A model generated the notes under the pieces. The model was not told where the DNA came from. It saw only the letters and a list, made by a program, of their open reading frames with translations, and searched no databases. From contig CAZCNY010000002.1 of assembly GCA_964500675.1 (NCBI GenBank), positions 496,001-560,000 of the forward strand: a DNA stretch of 64,000 nt, read 5' to 3'. This stretch comes from CAMLJR01 sp964500675 (GTDB taxonomy: Bacteria > Pseudomonadota > Gammaproteobacteria > Pseudomonadales > CAMLJR01). How positions within the stretch are numbered: the first letter of the stretch is position 1; each line of letters opens with the position of its first letter. Below are positions 44,291 through 53,604 of the stretch, piece after piece. A program made the translations under genes and the position numbers.

Positions 44291-45186
44291 TTATGCATCA
44301 GATTATGTACGGCATCGATCAAGAGTGCGCCGACATCGATCGCATTGGTGCGGTGTGCAACCGTGTTGCAGGTGACGATGCGCTGCGTGCCGGCCGCAAG
44401 CAATTTCTCTTCGGCGTTTTCGGAAAATAATCCGTGCACGGCGGCGCAAACCGGCGCGGCAAAATTTGCCGCGCGCAGTTGCGCAATGACTTCAAGCATT
44501 GTGTGGCCCGTAGAAATAATGTCGTCGACCAGCACAGGCGTATGTTCGCGATAACGCTGCAAGTCGGGCAGGGCGATTTGCACATCGCGATCACCGCGCC
44601 GGATTTTTTCGAGCACGAGATAGGGGGCGTGCGCCATATTGGCGACATTGGCAACCCACTGCTCGCTTTCACTATCGGGGCCGATGAGCAACGGATTTTT
44701 TATTTCGCGTTCCAACCACTGTGCCAGCAGCGGTACCGCCGTCAGCGTGCGCTGCGGTATCGAATAAATATCGGAAAGATTGTGGATGCGATGCAGGTGC
44801 GGATCGACCGTGACGAGCCAATCGAAATGCGCGCTGATTAATTTCGCGAATAGTTTGGCGTTGACAGCTTCACCGGCATGGAAGCGAACATCCTGACGCA
44901 TGTAGGCGAGATATGGCGCGACGAGACCGATCGATTTAGCGCCGAGTTCTCGCAGCGTATCAGCGCAAAACAGCAGCGGCATAATGAGCGCGTCGGGTTG
45001 ATGCAACGTGCACAGAATGACCACATCGCGCTGCGCGCATTCGCTCAGAATGCGCACGTAACTTTCGCCATCGGGAAATTGCCGAACCATGCATTCACCT
45101 CGCTCGAATCGATCCGAGGCGAGCACGGCATCGCGCAGTGCTGTGTTTGCGTCGAGCGCCAGCAGCAATGGTTTCATCGTCAACAT
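44287..45186 (-). CDS. prs: Ribose-phosphate pyrophosphokinase (PRPP synthetase)
   Basis: This 299-residue enzyme makes PRPP from ribose-5-phosphate and ATP. It shows RQFPDGESYVRI near residue 35, the catalytic-loop region LAYMRQDVRFHAGEAVNAK near 92 and the PRPP-binding VLVDDIISTGHTM near 218. It is shorter and more divergent than housekeeping Prs (about 315 residues), so it is probably a second copy dedicated to this module. The ATG at 45186 is very close to the GAGG site; an ATG at 45177 is an alternative start. It lies four bases after the phosphorylase gene, in one operon. Together they could convert nucleotide-derived ribose phosphates to PRPP. Confidence 0.88.
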   Translation of the reverse strand: MLTMKPLLLALDANTALRDAVLASDRFERGECMVRQFPDGESYVRILSECAQRDVVILCTLHQPDALIMPLLFCADTLRELGAKSIGLVAPYLAYMRQDVRFHAGEAVNAKLFAKLISAHFDWLVTVDPHLHRIHNLSDIYSIPQRTLTAVPLLAQWLEREIKNPLLIGPDSESEQWVANVANMAHAPYLVLEKIRRGDRDVQIALPDLQRYREHTPVLVDDIISTGHTMLEVIAQLRAANFAAPVCAAVHGLFSENAEEKLLAAGTQRIVTCNTVAHRTNAIDVGALLIDAVHNLMHN

Positions 45187-45190
45187 GACC

Positions 45191-46708
45191 TCACGTTAAT
45201 TCGTCGCTAAGCGTGAACACATCGGTGTGCGATTGATAGTAATCGAGCGCATAGGCAAGTTCGCCCGGCGTTTCCGCGTGCAAAATAAACAGCGGCTCGC
45301 CGCGATGCACCCATTGGTTGATTTTTGCATTCACATAAATGCCGGCAGCAGCAGCGGCGGGCGCGCCCGCGAGTTTGGCGATACGCGAGAGCACGCGGTT
45401 ATCGATGGCTTTCACGTAGCCATCGCGCAGCGCTTGTATCGGGTGTTGATATTGCGCGACCGGCGGCGTGCGCATACCGCCTTGCGCTGCGCAAATCGCC
45501 TGAAATTTTTGCCACGCGGCGCCGCTCGCCAATGTTTGTTCGGCAAGCAAATGGCCTTGACCGGTGGCGGCTACGCCGCCCATTTCGAGTAGATGCGCGG
45601 CGAGGTCGAGCCCGCGCTCGCGCAGATCGCCCGGTGCATCGGCGCGGTTTTGCAATACCGCGAGCAGATCGCGCGCCTCTAACGCTGGGCCTATGCCGCG
45701 ACCGACCGGCTGCGTGCCGTCGGAAATATGCGAGCGCACAGTGAGTCCCAAACGTTTGCCGACCGCTTCGAGCGTTTCGGCCAGCGCCTGGCCCGCTTCT
45801 CTACTGCGCACTTTGGCAGTCGGGCCAACGGGGATATCGATGAGTACATGCGTGGAGCCCGCCGCGAGCTTTTTCGACAGCACCGAAGCGACGAGCTGAC
45901 CTTCGCTGTCGATTTCGAGTGCGCGTTCGACGCGAATCAACATATCGTCGGCGGGACTCAATTTGACGAAGCCGCCCCACGCCACGCAACCGCCTTCGCG
46001 CTCAACCACGCGTTTGATCGTGGCAAGATCGAGCGTGACGGGCGCGAGCATTTCCATCGTATCGGCGGTGCCCGCGGGCGATGTGATCGCGCGCGATGAC
46101 GTTTTCGGCATGCACAATCCATTCGCGGCGATAATCGCAACCACGATCGGCGTGGTGCGATTGCCGGGCAGTCCGCCGACGCAATGTTTATCGAGAATTT
46201 GCTTCTGCGGCCATTGCAAACGTTCGCCGACCTCGACCATCGCAGCGGTCAGATAGGTCACTTCATCGAGATTGAGGTGATCGTCGGCGCATGCGGTGAC
46301 GAATGCGGAGAGTTGAATATCGCTGTAAAAACCGGCGACGATGTCGCGCATCACCGCGTGCAACGCATTTTGTTTGAGTTCGTGCCCGAAGATTTTAGCG
46401 CGCACATGCGTGAGCGATTCGAGCGGAGGCGGGTGCGCCACGGTAACGAGTTCGCCATCCTTGGCGCCGAGCAATTGCCACGTCGCTTCGGAAACACCAA
46501 TGGCGCCCGGTGCCAGCCAATCGCCGCCCACCGTGTCGAGCGTCGCCACCACGCGTTTAGCGCCCAGCGTCAATTCGACGCGCGATTGCGCATTGAATCC
46601 CTCGGCGCGACACACATGACAATCGCGCCGCATATAGGCGATGGCCTGGTGATGCGTGTCAATATCTAGGCGAACAAGTTGTAGGGTATTAGCGCTGGCA
46701 TCGCTCAT
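45191..46708 (-). CDS. Thymidine phosphorylase/AMP phosphorylase family protein
   Basis: This 505-residue protein belongs to the nucleoside phosphorylase II superfamily, in the branch with an extra N-terminal domain of about 85 residues, as in archaeal AMP phosphorylases. The phosphate/nucleoside motif reads DKHCVGGLPGNRTTPIV near residue 170, where classical thymidine phosphorylases have KHSTGG. SPAGTADTMEML near 213 and the C-terminal QWVHRGEPLFILHAE match the family. The branch has been reported to phosphorolyse nucleoside monophosphates to ribose-1,5-bisphosphate. Pairing with a PRPP synthetase makes a nucleotide-recycling role plausible. A half FNR-like site (TTGAT, 46749-46753) lies in the promoter region and is weak. 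Confidence 0.85.
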   Translation of the reverse strand: MSDASANTLQLVRLDIDTHHQAIAYMRRDCHVCRAEGFNAQSRVELTLGAKRVVATLDTVGGDWLAPGAIGVSEATWQLLGAKDGELVTVAHPPPLESLTHVRAKIFGHELKQNALHAVMRDIVAGFYSDIQLSAFVTACADDHLNLDEVTYLTAAMVEVGERLQWPQKQILDKHCVGGLPGNRTTPIVVAIIAANGLCMPKTSSRAITSPAGTADTMEMLAPVTLDLATIKRVVEREGGCVAWGGFVKLSPADDMLIRVERALEIDSEGQLVASVLSKKLAAGSTHVLIDIPVGPTAKVRSREAGQALAETLEAVGKRLGLTVRSHISDGTQPVGRGIGPALEARDLLAVLQNRADAPGDLRERGLDLAAHLLEMGGVAATGQGHLLAEQTLASGAAWQKFQAICAAQGGMRTPPVAQYQHPIQALRDGYVKAIDNRVLSRIAKLAGAPAAAAAGIYVNAKINQWVHRGEPLFILHAETPGELAYALDYYQSHTDVFTLSDELT

Positions 46709-46935
46709 AATGTTATTCCGCCGCTGTAGTAACGCTATTGTATTGCCTTTGATGAATAAAATTCGACAACCCCTGTTTCTCCGACTAGTTTTTTACTAGG
46801 GAATGGCGTTAAAAAATCCCGCGGCGAGAGAAGCAAAAGGAGGTTACCGAACGGCTGGTAGAGGCTCAACGAAGAGATCTACCGGAGCAGGTATTTCGGT
46901 AAATGTGTTTTCATATTCATCGCTGGGGGTTCACG

Positions 46936-47487
46936 ATGCGTGCCCTAACAACAATTACTCTCGCTACTCTTGCTCTTGCTACACAGTTATCCGTTTGCGC
47001 TCATGCGGAAGACGCGCCGAGTCGCAATATCAACCTCGCCGAAGTTTACGGTAATGCAGCTTTAGTCGGTATGCAGCTATCCGTGCAAAAACGCGCGAGC
47101 GACGGTAGTTTTCCAACCAATGTTGCCGTCTGTTTGAGCGCATTGCCGAGCTCGACGTTCAACAATGTATTCGATACCGCCATCAAAGATAATTTGAGCG
47201 CCGATGAGATAGCGGCGGCGACGGCGTTCTTTGCGAGCCCAGCCGGGCAGAAGTATGCGAAGACTGCGATTGCGCAGATCTACACATCGATGGGTATGAA
47301 ATCTCCGGAAGCGATACCTGAGTTTTCGGCGACCGAATATACCGAACTCGCGAAGTTCACGCATACATCGGCCGGCGATAAGCTCATCATCAAACGCATT
47401 CTTGAGGGCGGTATAGCCCATCAGGACATGGGAACCCGCGTTCAAGAGTTATTGCACTCCTGCAACGAAAGCGTGGCAAAACGCTAA
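46936..47487 (+). CDS. Secreted DUF2059-like protein
   Basis: This 183-residue protein has an N-terminal signal peptide (MRALTTITLATLALATQLSVCAHA, cleavage near AHA-E). The middle segment LSADEIAAATAFFASPAGQKY resembles the DUF2059 core, in which a helix precedes a conserved F-x-S-x-x-G-x-K motif. Function is unknown for the family. Two cysteines (near residues 68 and 176) could form a disulfide in the periplasm. The ATG at 46936 was preferred over an ATG-less upstream extension because it begins the signal peptide and follows GGGG. The gene stands alone and is followed by a hairpin. Confidence 0.7.
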   Translation: MRALTTITLATLALATQLSVCAHAEDAPSRNINLAEVYGNAALVGMQLSVQKRASDGSFPTNVAVCLSALPSSTFNNVFDTAIKDNLSADEIAAATAFFASPAGQKYAKTAIAQIYTSMGMKSPEAIPEFSATEYTELAKFTHTSAGDKLIIKRILEGGIAHQDMGTRVQELLHSCNESVAKR

Positions 47488-47496
47488 TCGGTCAAC

Positions 47497-47529
47497 CATC
47501 GCGACGGTCACGCTGTGGTCGTCGCGATG
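47497..47529 (+). terminator. Hairpin after the DUF2059-like gene
   Basis: CATCGCGACG and CGTCGCGATG form a perfect 10-base stem around a 13-base loop, nine bases after the gene's stop. A strong U-tract is missing, but the position suits transcription termination or mRNA 3' end protection. Confidence 0.65.
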
Positions 47530-47623
47530 CATTCCTGTTCCGCTATAAAAACTAGACATGTCCGTGTTGCATGCTTGAAAATCCGGTCCGCTTTCAACTT
47601 CTGATAAAGCATACCGGACCACT

Positions 47624-48064
47624 ATGAAGATAAACCCCCGTTTTTTAGATGCTAGCGCCTATCGCTACAGCGTTGACATGCCGACGCGTTTCAGCGATAT
47701 CGACTTGCAAAATCATTTGAACAACACGCGCATCGGCGAGTTTTATCAGGAAGGGCGTGTGCGATTTTTCAACCAGTTGGTGACGGATAAAAATTTGCAC
47801 CGACCGGAGTGGATGCGCGTGCTCGTCGCGCATATTGCCATCGATTATTTGGCCGAAGTCAGCTATCCGCACGCAGTTACGATGCGGCTTGCTATAGCGA
47901 ATCTTGGACGCACATCGATAACGCTGCAAATGGCGCTGTTCAGCGAAGGGCGTTGCGCGGGGTTGGCCAAAGTCGTGGTGGTGATAGCAAATGCGCAGGG
48001 TCCAACGCAGATTCCCGACGATTGGCGCGCAGCTTTGAGCGAGCATGTATTGTCGGCGGAATGA
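47624..48064 (+). CDS. Hotdog-fold acyl-CoA thioesterase
   Basis: This 146-residue protein has the 4-hydroxybenzoyl-CoA-thioesterase-type hotdog fold. The catalytic loop reads TRFSDIDLQNHLNNTRIGEFYQEGR near residues 21-45, with Asp and the H-x-N-N pattern of the family. The closing strands around IDYLAEVSYPHAVTMRLAI near 74 also fit. It hydrolyses acyl-CoA or acyl-carrier thioesters; chain specificity cannot be read from sequence. It is monocistronic, convergent with the SLC13-type transporter, and more than 12 kb from the synthase operon, so a link to that pathway is speculative. Confidence 0.85.
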   Translation: MKINPRFLDASAYRYSVDMPTRFSDIDLQNHLNNTRIGEFYQEGRVRFFNQLVTDKNLHRPEWMRVLVAHIAIDYLAEVSYPHAVTMRLAIANLGRTSITLQMALFSEGRCAGLAKVVVVIANAQGPTQIPDDWRAALSEHVLSAE

Positions 48065-48109
48065 CTCGCGCAGTAATTGCGCGGGACCGGCATGTTTGCG
48101 CGGGCGTTG

Positions 48110-49945
48110 TCAGTGCGGATGAAATGGAAAAATCAACGGCGCCAAAATCAGCGTCGTCAGATACGTCAGAATTAGCAGCGGCACGCCGGCTTTTACAAAA
48201 TCTTTAAATTCGTAGCGGCCCGGCTCGACCACCAGCGTGACGACGGGCGTTGCCACCGGCGTCGAAAACGATGAAGAGGCCGCGATCAACACCGCCACAG
48301 CAAACGGATACGGCGAAACTCCGAGCAAGGTGGCGGCATGAATCGCGATCGGTGATACCAATACCGCCGAAGCTGTATTCGATAATACCAGCCCGATACT
48401 CGCGGTAAGAAAAAACATGACCGTCAGCAAAACATAAGGCCCAGCGCTACCGAATGTCGTCATTAACGCGTCGACGATAACGCGCGTACCGCCGGTTTTA
48501 TCCAGCGCGCTCGCGAGTGGCAGCATGCCCGCGATCAACACCAGACTGCTCCAATGAATCGAGCGATAGGCATCCTCCATCGTCAGGCAGCGCGTGAATA
48601 CAGCGGCTAACGACGCCATCATTACCGCCGCCACCAGCGGCACAACATTGAACAGCGTGAGCGCCACCATGGCGGCGATGATTATCAGGGCAGTGCTCAT
48701 GCGTTTATACGACGGCACGAAATCGGTGTGTTCAGCGGGAAATTCGGTGACGATAAAATCGTACGATTTCTGACTCAGCTGTTGAATTTTATTCCAGGTG
48801 CCAACCACGAATAAGCTGTCGGCGGGCCGCAGTTTGACATCTTCGTAATCGAGCAGCGCTCTGAAGTTGCGCCGCACACCCAGCACGTGCACGCCGTAAT
48901 TCGAACGAAACTCGCACTCGCGCAGCGACTTTCCTAACAGTTGCGATTCGGGGTGAATCAGAATCGCGGCACCGCTAATATCCCAAAGCCAATGTTGGCG
49001 ATCGCTCTTATCGGGCGGAATCACAGCGAACGATTTTTCGCGCAACAGGCGATTAAAATCCGCGTGTTTGCCCAGCACCAGCAACATGGTTCCGGCGCTG
49101 AGTTCAAGATGGGAGGAGGGCGATACGATGTGCTCTTCACCGGTGGCCGTTTGCCGCAACACACCGATCACGCGAACGCGGTAATTTTTTTCGAGTTGGG
49201 ATTCGGCGATCGTCAACCCCTCCAGCTCCGAACCCGCTTCGATGCGCAATTTGCGATAAGTGCTGCCGGGGGCGTGTTCGTGCCAAAGTTCGTAGAGCGA
49301 ACGCCGGCGTTTGTGTTCGGATTGCGTGCCCGCCTTATCGCCGAGCATGCGCCGGCCGGCAATCAATATATATGTGATGGCCACCACCAATACCGCGACA
49401 CCGACGGGCGAAAAACTAAAAAAACTAAAACCGGAAAATCCCGCGCTTTTCAATTGCTCGTTGACGACGATGTTGGGTGTGGTCCCGATCAGCGTGAGCA
49501 TGCCGGAAATCAACGACGCGTACGACAACGGAATCAACATGCGCGAAGCGTTGAGCTTGGTTTCCGCGGCGATACGCAACACCACGGGAATGAACAGCGC
49601 GACGATTGCTGTCGAGCTCATGATGGAGCCCAGCAGCGCGGCGCCGCCCATAATCAATATGAGGATACGCGTTTCGCTTTGCTTGCCGTGCGTTAACACC
49701 CAGTCGCCGACCAGCCTTGCGACGCCCGTGCGCGCGAGCATTTCGCCGATTACCAGCAGTCCCGCCACCAGCGCGATGACGGGGCTGCCGAAACCCGCGA
49801 CCGCTTCGTTAACGCTCAGCACTCGACTTAAAATCAATGCCAACACGACCAGCAGCGATACCACATCGAAGCGAACGCGATTGCTCGCCATCAACGCGCC
49901 AGCGACACCGATCAGCGCAAACACAAACATTGTTTCACCGGTCAT
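48110..49945 (-). CDS. SLC13/DASS-type anion transporter with two TrkA-C domains
   Basis: This 611-residue inner-membrane transporter has two membrane halves (about residues 1-205 and 400-611) around a cytoplasmic insert of two TrkA-C (RCK_C) regulatory domains (about 215-300 and 310-385). The conserved hairpin SYASLISGMLTLIGTTPNIVVNEQL near 150 and VLSNTASAVLVSPIAI near 540 match the SNT-type substrate motifs of this family. Relatives move sulfate, dicarboxylates or other anions with sodium. The ATG at 49945 fits a normal first helix. It is upstream of no partner gene, and the substrate is unknown. Confidence 0.9.
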   Translation of the reverse strand: MTGETMFVFALIGVAGALMASNRVRFDVVSLLVVLALILSRVLSVNEAVAGFGSPVIALVAGLLVIGEMLARTGVARLVGDWVLTHGKQSETRILILIMGGAALLGSIMSSTAIVALFIPVVLRIAAETKLNASRMLIPLSYASLISGMLTLIGTTPNIVVNEQLKSAGFSGFSFFSFSPVGVAVLVVAITYILIAGRRMLGDKAGTQSEHKRRRSLYELWHEHAPGSTYRKLRIEAGSELEGLTIAESQLEKNYRVRVIGVLRQTATGEEHIVSPSSHLELSAGTMLLVLGKHADFNRLLREKSFAVIPPDKSDRQHWLWDISGAAILIHPESQLLGKSLRECEFRSNYGVHVLGVRRNFRALLDYEDVKLRPADSLFVVGTWNKIQQLSQKSYDFIVTEFPAEHTDFVPSYKRMSTALIIIAAMVALTLFNVVPLVAAVMMASLAAVFTRCLTMEDAYRSIHWSSLVLIAGMLPLASALDKTGGTRVIVDALMTTFGSAGPYVLLTVMFFLTASIGLVLSNTASAVLVSPIAIHAATLLGVSPYPFAVAVLIAASSSFSTPVATPVVTLVVEPGRYEFKDFVKAGVPLLILTYLTTLILAPLIFPFHPH

Positions 49946-50068
49946 CGTTGTGTTCCGCTCAATGAGTAGCCGTGTTCGGCGTGCGAAAATCGAAAAGGAG
50001 TTGAAGAAAGATGCGAGCGAAATAATAGCTAAGAAAGGGGGCTCTAGCCATGAACCCTTGAAAACGTA

Positions 50069-51145
50069 TTAACCGGCAATTCGCACCGGAATGCGGCGCC
50101 GGCCGAAATTGCCGGCCATTGCATCAAAGCGTCCCGCAATCGCGGTAGCGCATTTCGCGCAATGACCTGCGGGCGTTAAGTCATACGCATTGATCTGATA
50201 CCAATCGCGCTCAATCAATTCAGTTTGGCAGCTGGGACAAAACGTGGTATCGCCATCGCGATTGTGCACGTTGCCCGTGTAGACGTAATCGAGCCCCGCG
50301 CGCAACGCGATTTCGCGCGCGCGAATCAATGTCGAGGCGGGCGTCTCGGGTGTATCCGTCATTTTGTAATCGGGATGAAACGCCGAGAAGTGAATCGGCA
50401 CAGCGCGACCCAATTCTTTGCGCAGCCATGCGCACATCGCGGTTAATTCTTCATCCGAATCGTTTTTGCCGGGAATCAACAGCGTAGTGATCTCGAACCA
50501 CACGTTGGTTTCATGTTTTAAGTAGGTGAGCGTATCGAGCACGGGCTGCAAATGCGCACCCGTTTGCTTGAAATAAAACTCATCGGTGAATGCTTTGAGA
50601 TCGACATTCGCCGCGTCCATCTTTGCGTAAAAATCGCGGCGCGCGTCCGCGTGCATATAACCCGCAGTCACCGCGACGGTTTTGATATCGAGCGCATGAC
50701 AGGCATCGGCCACGTCCATTGCGTATTCGGCGAAAATCACCGGGTCATTGTAGGTGAACGCCACGCTTTTGCAGTTGCCCTGTTTCGCGGCGAGCGCAAT
50801 CGCCCGCGGCGACGCCTGATCCATGAGCCGATCCATATCTTTCGATTTCGAAATATCCCAGTTCTGGCAAAACTTGCAGGCAAGATTGCAGCCCGCCGTG
50901 CCGAACGAAAGAATGCTGCTGCCCGGATAAAAATGATTGAGCGGTTTTTTCTCGATGGGATCGATGCAAAAACCCGAGGAGCGACCGTACGTGGTGAGCA
51001 CCATTTCATCGTTTTCGCGCAGTCGCACGAAACACGCGCCGCGCTGGCCTTCGTGCAAACGGCAATCGCGCGGACACAGATCGCATTGAATGCGACCGTC
51101 GTCGAGTTTGTGCCAGTAACGGCCGGGATAATTACCTGTGTTCAT
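50069..51145 (-). CDS. amrS: AmmeMemoRadiSam system radical SAM enzyme
   Basis: This 358-residue radical SAM protein has the cluster motif CNLACKFC near residue 85. Cysteine pairs at both ends, CDLCPRDC near 22 and CPSCQTE with CAKCATAI near the C-terminus, suggest zinc or additional Fe-S sites. The N-terminal CDLCPRDCRLHEGQRGACFVR and the PLNHFYPG segment are characteristic of this system's radical SAM enzyme. The ATG at 51145 overlaps the AMMECR1 stop as ATGA; the ORF extension upstream is not needed. The three genes are in one operon. The reaction is unknown. Confidence 0.92.
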   Translation of the reverse strand: MNTGNYPGRYWHKLDDGRIQCDLCPRDCRLHEGQRGACFVRLRENDEMVLTTYGRSSGFCIDPIEKKPLNHFYPGSSILSFGTAGCNLACKFCQNWDISKSKDMDRLMDQASPRAIALAAKQGNCKSVAFTYNDPVIFAEYAMDVADACHALDIKTVAVTAGYMHADARRDFYAKMDAANVDLKAFTDEFYFKQTGAHLQPVLDTLTYLKHETNVWFEITTLLIPGKNDSDEELTAMCAWLRKELGRAVPIHFSAFHPDYKMTDTPETPASTLIRAREIALRAGLDYVYTGNVHNRDGDTTFCPSCQTELIERDWYQINAYDLTPAGHCAKCATAIAGRFDAMAGNFGRRRIPVRIAG

Positions 51146-51738
51146 TTGCCACTCGTTTCGCTCTCTTTCCATTTACTGACCGTGTAGCGATACAGTTTCA
51201 CATCGCCCGCCCAAAAATTCGCGGGCAGTCGCGCTTTGACTTTCAAGTGCGCGATAAATTCGCGCGCTGTCGGCAACTGCTCCCACACCTGCGGCAAAAA
51301 CGTGCTGCGATGACGCTCGTATTCAAACACGATGCCATCGACGCCCGGACGCAGTTGCGCCAGCGCATCGGCTTCGTCGGCGAACTGCATGGGCTGCATC
51401 GGCGAGAGCAGCGAAATTTCGATCCCGGTTTCCACAAATTCTTCCGCGCGCAGCGGTTCAAAACGCGGATCGGAAAATGCAGCGGCGCGCGCATTGGCTT
51501 CGACATCGTGCAGCAGCGCGCGATGCGCTTCGAGCGAACCGATGCAGCCGCGTAATTGCCCGTTTTGCATGAGCGTGACGAAGCAGGCGCCGGGTTCGTG
51601 CAACCACACCGCGCTTTTTTCGGCGCGATGATGAATATCGAGTTCGCTCGCGATAGCGGCGCGCGCCAACGGTAATAAAATTTGGCCGCGTACCATGTCA
51701 TGCACTGCACCGCTAGTTTCGCGGGTATTGTTCGTCAT
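51142..51738 (-). CDS. amrA: AMMECR1-domain protein of the AmmeMemoRadiSam system
   Basis: This 198-residue cytoplasmic protein has an AMMECR1 domain from about residue 40 to the end. The family hallmark LRGCIGSLEAHR is near 62, and a Cys also lies in GACFVTL. DPRFEPLRAEE near 90 and FLPQVWEQLP near 147 are also conserved in the family. It lies between the Memo-like and radical SAM genes, with a four-base overlap into the latter and a four-base gap to the former. The human homologue is linked to disease, but no bacterial function has been firmly assigned. Confidence 0.93.
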   Translation of the reverse strand: MTNNTRETSGAVHDMVRGQILLPLARAAIASELDIHHRAEKSAVWLHEPGACFVTLMQNGQLRGCIGSLEAHRALLHDVEANARAAAFSDPRFEPLRAEEFVETGIEISLLSPMQPMQFADEADALAQLRPGVDGIVFEYERHRSTFLPQVWEQLPTAREFIAHLKVKARLPANFWAGDVKLYRYTVSKWKESETSGK

Positions 51739-51742
51739 GGCA

Positions 51743-52567
51743 TTAATGTTTCAAATCCTCGATCAAGAGTGTACCGGATTCACAAAACGCAAAGGCAGCG
51801 TAACCGACAACGCGATTTTTATCGCCCGCGGTATCGCCCGAGTTGCACAAATCCAATATTTGCGGGCGTAGGTGATGATGCTTTGCCGCGCGCAATAAAC
51901 CGTTCACGGGTGTGGCGCCGCACGCTTGCTCATGGGTTGTGAGTTCGCGCAAATCCAAAATCGATTGCGCCGTCGCGCGATCGATCTGCCGCGCGCTCAA
52001 ATACGGTAAAAAATGCGAGAGATCGGAGCTGATGACAATGAGCGTTTCCGCTCCACCCCATAATTTTTCGAGCACTTCGGCCACTTGTTCCGATGAGGCA
52101 TCGCCCACCGCGAGCGGCACCAGTTTGAAATCGTCGAGCACGGTTTGCAGAAACGGCAATTGCACTTCGAGCGAATGTTCGAGCCGATGCGCCGCCGAGT
52201 TCACTACCACTTGCGGCATAGTCACTATGTTAGAAATCGCTTCGCGATCGAGCGCAATCGTACCGAGCGGAGTGGCAAAATATTCGCTGTCCGGCAATGC
52301 CAAGCCGCGCACGGGCACGCGATGCACGGGACCGAGCAGGACGACGCGGCGAATTTCAGCGGCGTGCTCGGCGAGACTGGCGTATGCGATTGCCGCGGTC
52401 GGCCCCGAATAGATATATCCCGCATGCGGCACGATCAGGGCTTTTGGGCGTCTGACAAGCTCGCGCGGGTCGATAGCGCTGAGCAGCGCGTTTACATTCT
52501 CGGCCAACTGTTCGGACTGACCCGGGTAGAAAGTACCCGCTACGGCGGGCTCGCGAATCGGTTGCAC
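51743..52567 (-). CDS. amrB: Memo-like (AmrB) protein of the AmmeMemoRadiSam system
   Basis: This 274-residue protein is related to human MEMO1 and extradiol (LigB-type) dioxygenases. It opens VQPIREPAVAGTFYPG, and IVPHAGYIYSGPTAA near residue 44 carries one metal-ligand His. GPVHRVPVRG near 80, EHSLEVQLPFLQ near 131, and SSDLSHF near 180 carry the other candidate ligands. The GTG at 52567 was chosen because it starts at the conserved region; the frame is open for 31 further codons upstream, so an upstream start is possible. It leads the three-gene operon. The role of Memo-like proteins in bacteria is unresolved. Confidence 0.9.
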   Translation of the reverse strand: MQPIREPAVAGTFYPGQSEQLAENVNALLSAIDPRELVRRPKALIVPHAGYIYSGPTAAIAYASLAEHAAEIRRVVLLGPVHRVPVRGLALPDSEYFATPLGTIALDREAISNIVTMPQVVVNSAAHRLEHSLEVQLPFLQTVLDDFKLVPLAVGDASSEQVAEVLEKLWGGAETLIVISSDLSHFLPYLSARQIDRATAQSILDLRELTTHEQACGATPVNGLLRAAKHHHLRPQILDLCNSGDTAGDKNRVVGYAAFAFCESGTLLIEDLKH

Positions 52568-52809
52568 GGTGTTCTCGTTTATCTCGCAGTATGCGATCGC
52601 ATGATCGGTGGGTTGTCGGCTGTCGGTTAGCCAGATATAGGCGCTCCGGCGCGATATCAAGAGGTCAATAACCCTGGAACCCGTTTATTAAGAGTCGGTA
52701 ATGAGCAGAAAGTTTCGACACACCTGTTGTAAAATCGAAACGGCAGGGCATTTGGGTTTGATAAAAGTTGGGGCTTGATAAAAGGCCGCCGCTTACACGA
52801 GGTGAACAC

Positions 52810-53604
52810 ATGAAGATCGACGGGAAAGTTGCGCTTATCACGGGGGGCGGCGGCGGTATCGGCGGCGGCATTGCGCAAGCCTTTGCGGAAAAGGGCATGA
52901 AGCTCGTGCTGGCCGATATCAACTTGGAGCACGCCCAGCAACAGGCGGCGGAGTTTGGCGATAGCGCCATCGCTGTCCAGCTCGATGTTACTTCGCTCGC
53001 GAGCTGGGCTGCGGCGAAGGCGGCGGCGTACCAGTGCTTCGGCGGCGTCGATGTGCTGTGCAACAACGCCGGTGTTTCCCAACCGCGCGCGCCGCTCGAC
53101 AAAATTCCGCTCGAAACCTTTGCGCGGGTGATGGCGATCAACGTCAACGGCGTCTACAACGGCATCGTCACGTTCGCTGAGGACATGCGCCAGCGCCGCA
53201 GCGGTCATATCGTGAATACCGCGTCGATGAATGGACTGATCGCATTCGGCACTTTCGGCGCGTATTCGGCGAGTAAATTCGCGGTGACGGCGATGTCCGA
53301 AGCGCTGCGCGATGAGCTCGCGCCGTTCGATGTCGGCGTCTCCATTCTGTTTCCGGGGCTCACGCGCAGCCGCATGTCGCTCGGAGATATCGAATCCGGC
53401 GATATTCCGCCGCAAGTTGCGGCGCAGGGTTTGATGGAGCCGATCTGGCTCGGTCGCGTGGTCATCAAAGCGGTCGAAGAAAATCGGCTTTATATCATCA
53501 CGCATCCCGAGCATCGCGCGTATCTCGAACAACGCTACCGCAATATTCTCGATGCGTTTGGCGAGCCAGCGGAACCCGGTTATCTGGATCGAAGGCAGCG
53601 TTGA
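52810..53604 (+). CDS. Short-chain dehydrogenase/reductase
   Basis: This 264-residue SDR has the NAD(P)-binding TGGGGGIGGG near residue 10, an acidic residue in ADIN near 38 that favours NAD(H), NNAG near 91, and the catalytic Ser with YSASK near 155. The ATG at 52810 follows GAGGTG. It is divergent from the AmmeMemoRadiSam operon and leads a group with a PhyH-type dioxygenase and an amidohydrolase in the same direction. A long antisense open frame on the other strand is a shadow. Its substrate is probably a hydroxy compound in the catabolic cluster that follows; not determinable. Confidence 0.92.
   Translation: MKIDGKVALITGGGGGIGGGIAQAFAEKGMKLVLADINLEHAQQQAAEFGDSAIAVQLDVTSLASWAAAKAAAYQCFGGVDVLCNNAGVSQPRAPLDKIPLETFARVMAINVNGVYNGIVTFAEDMRQRRSGHIVNTASMNGLIAFGTFGAYSASKFAVTAMSEALRDELAPFDVGVSILFPGLTRSRMSLGDIESGDIPPQVAAQGLMEPIWLGRVVIKAVEENRLYIITHPEHRAYLEQRYRNILDAFGEPAEPGYLDRRQR

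Noticed and set aside
52657..53532. A 291-codon antisense frame over the SDR gene
   Set aside because: It is a high-GC shadow; the plus-strand SDR has all catalytic motifs and a good ribosome-binding site.
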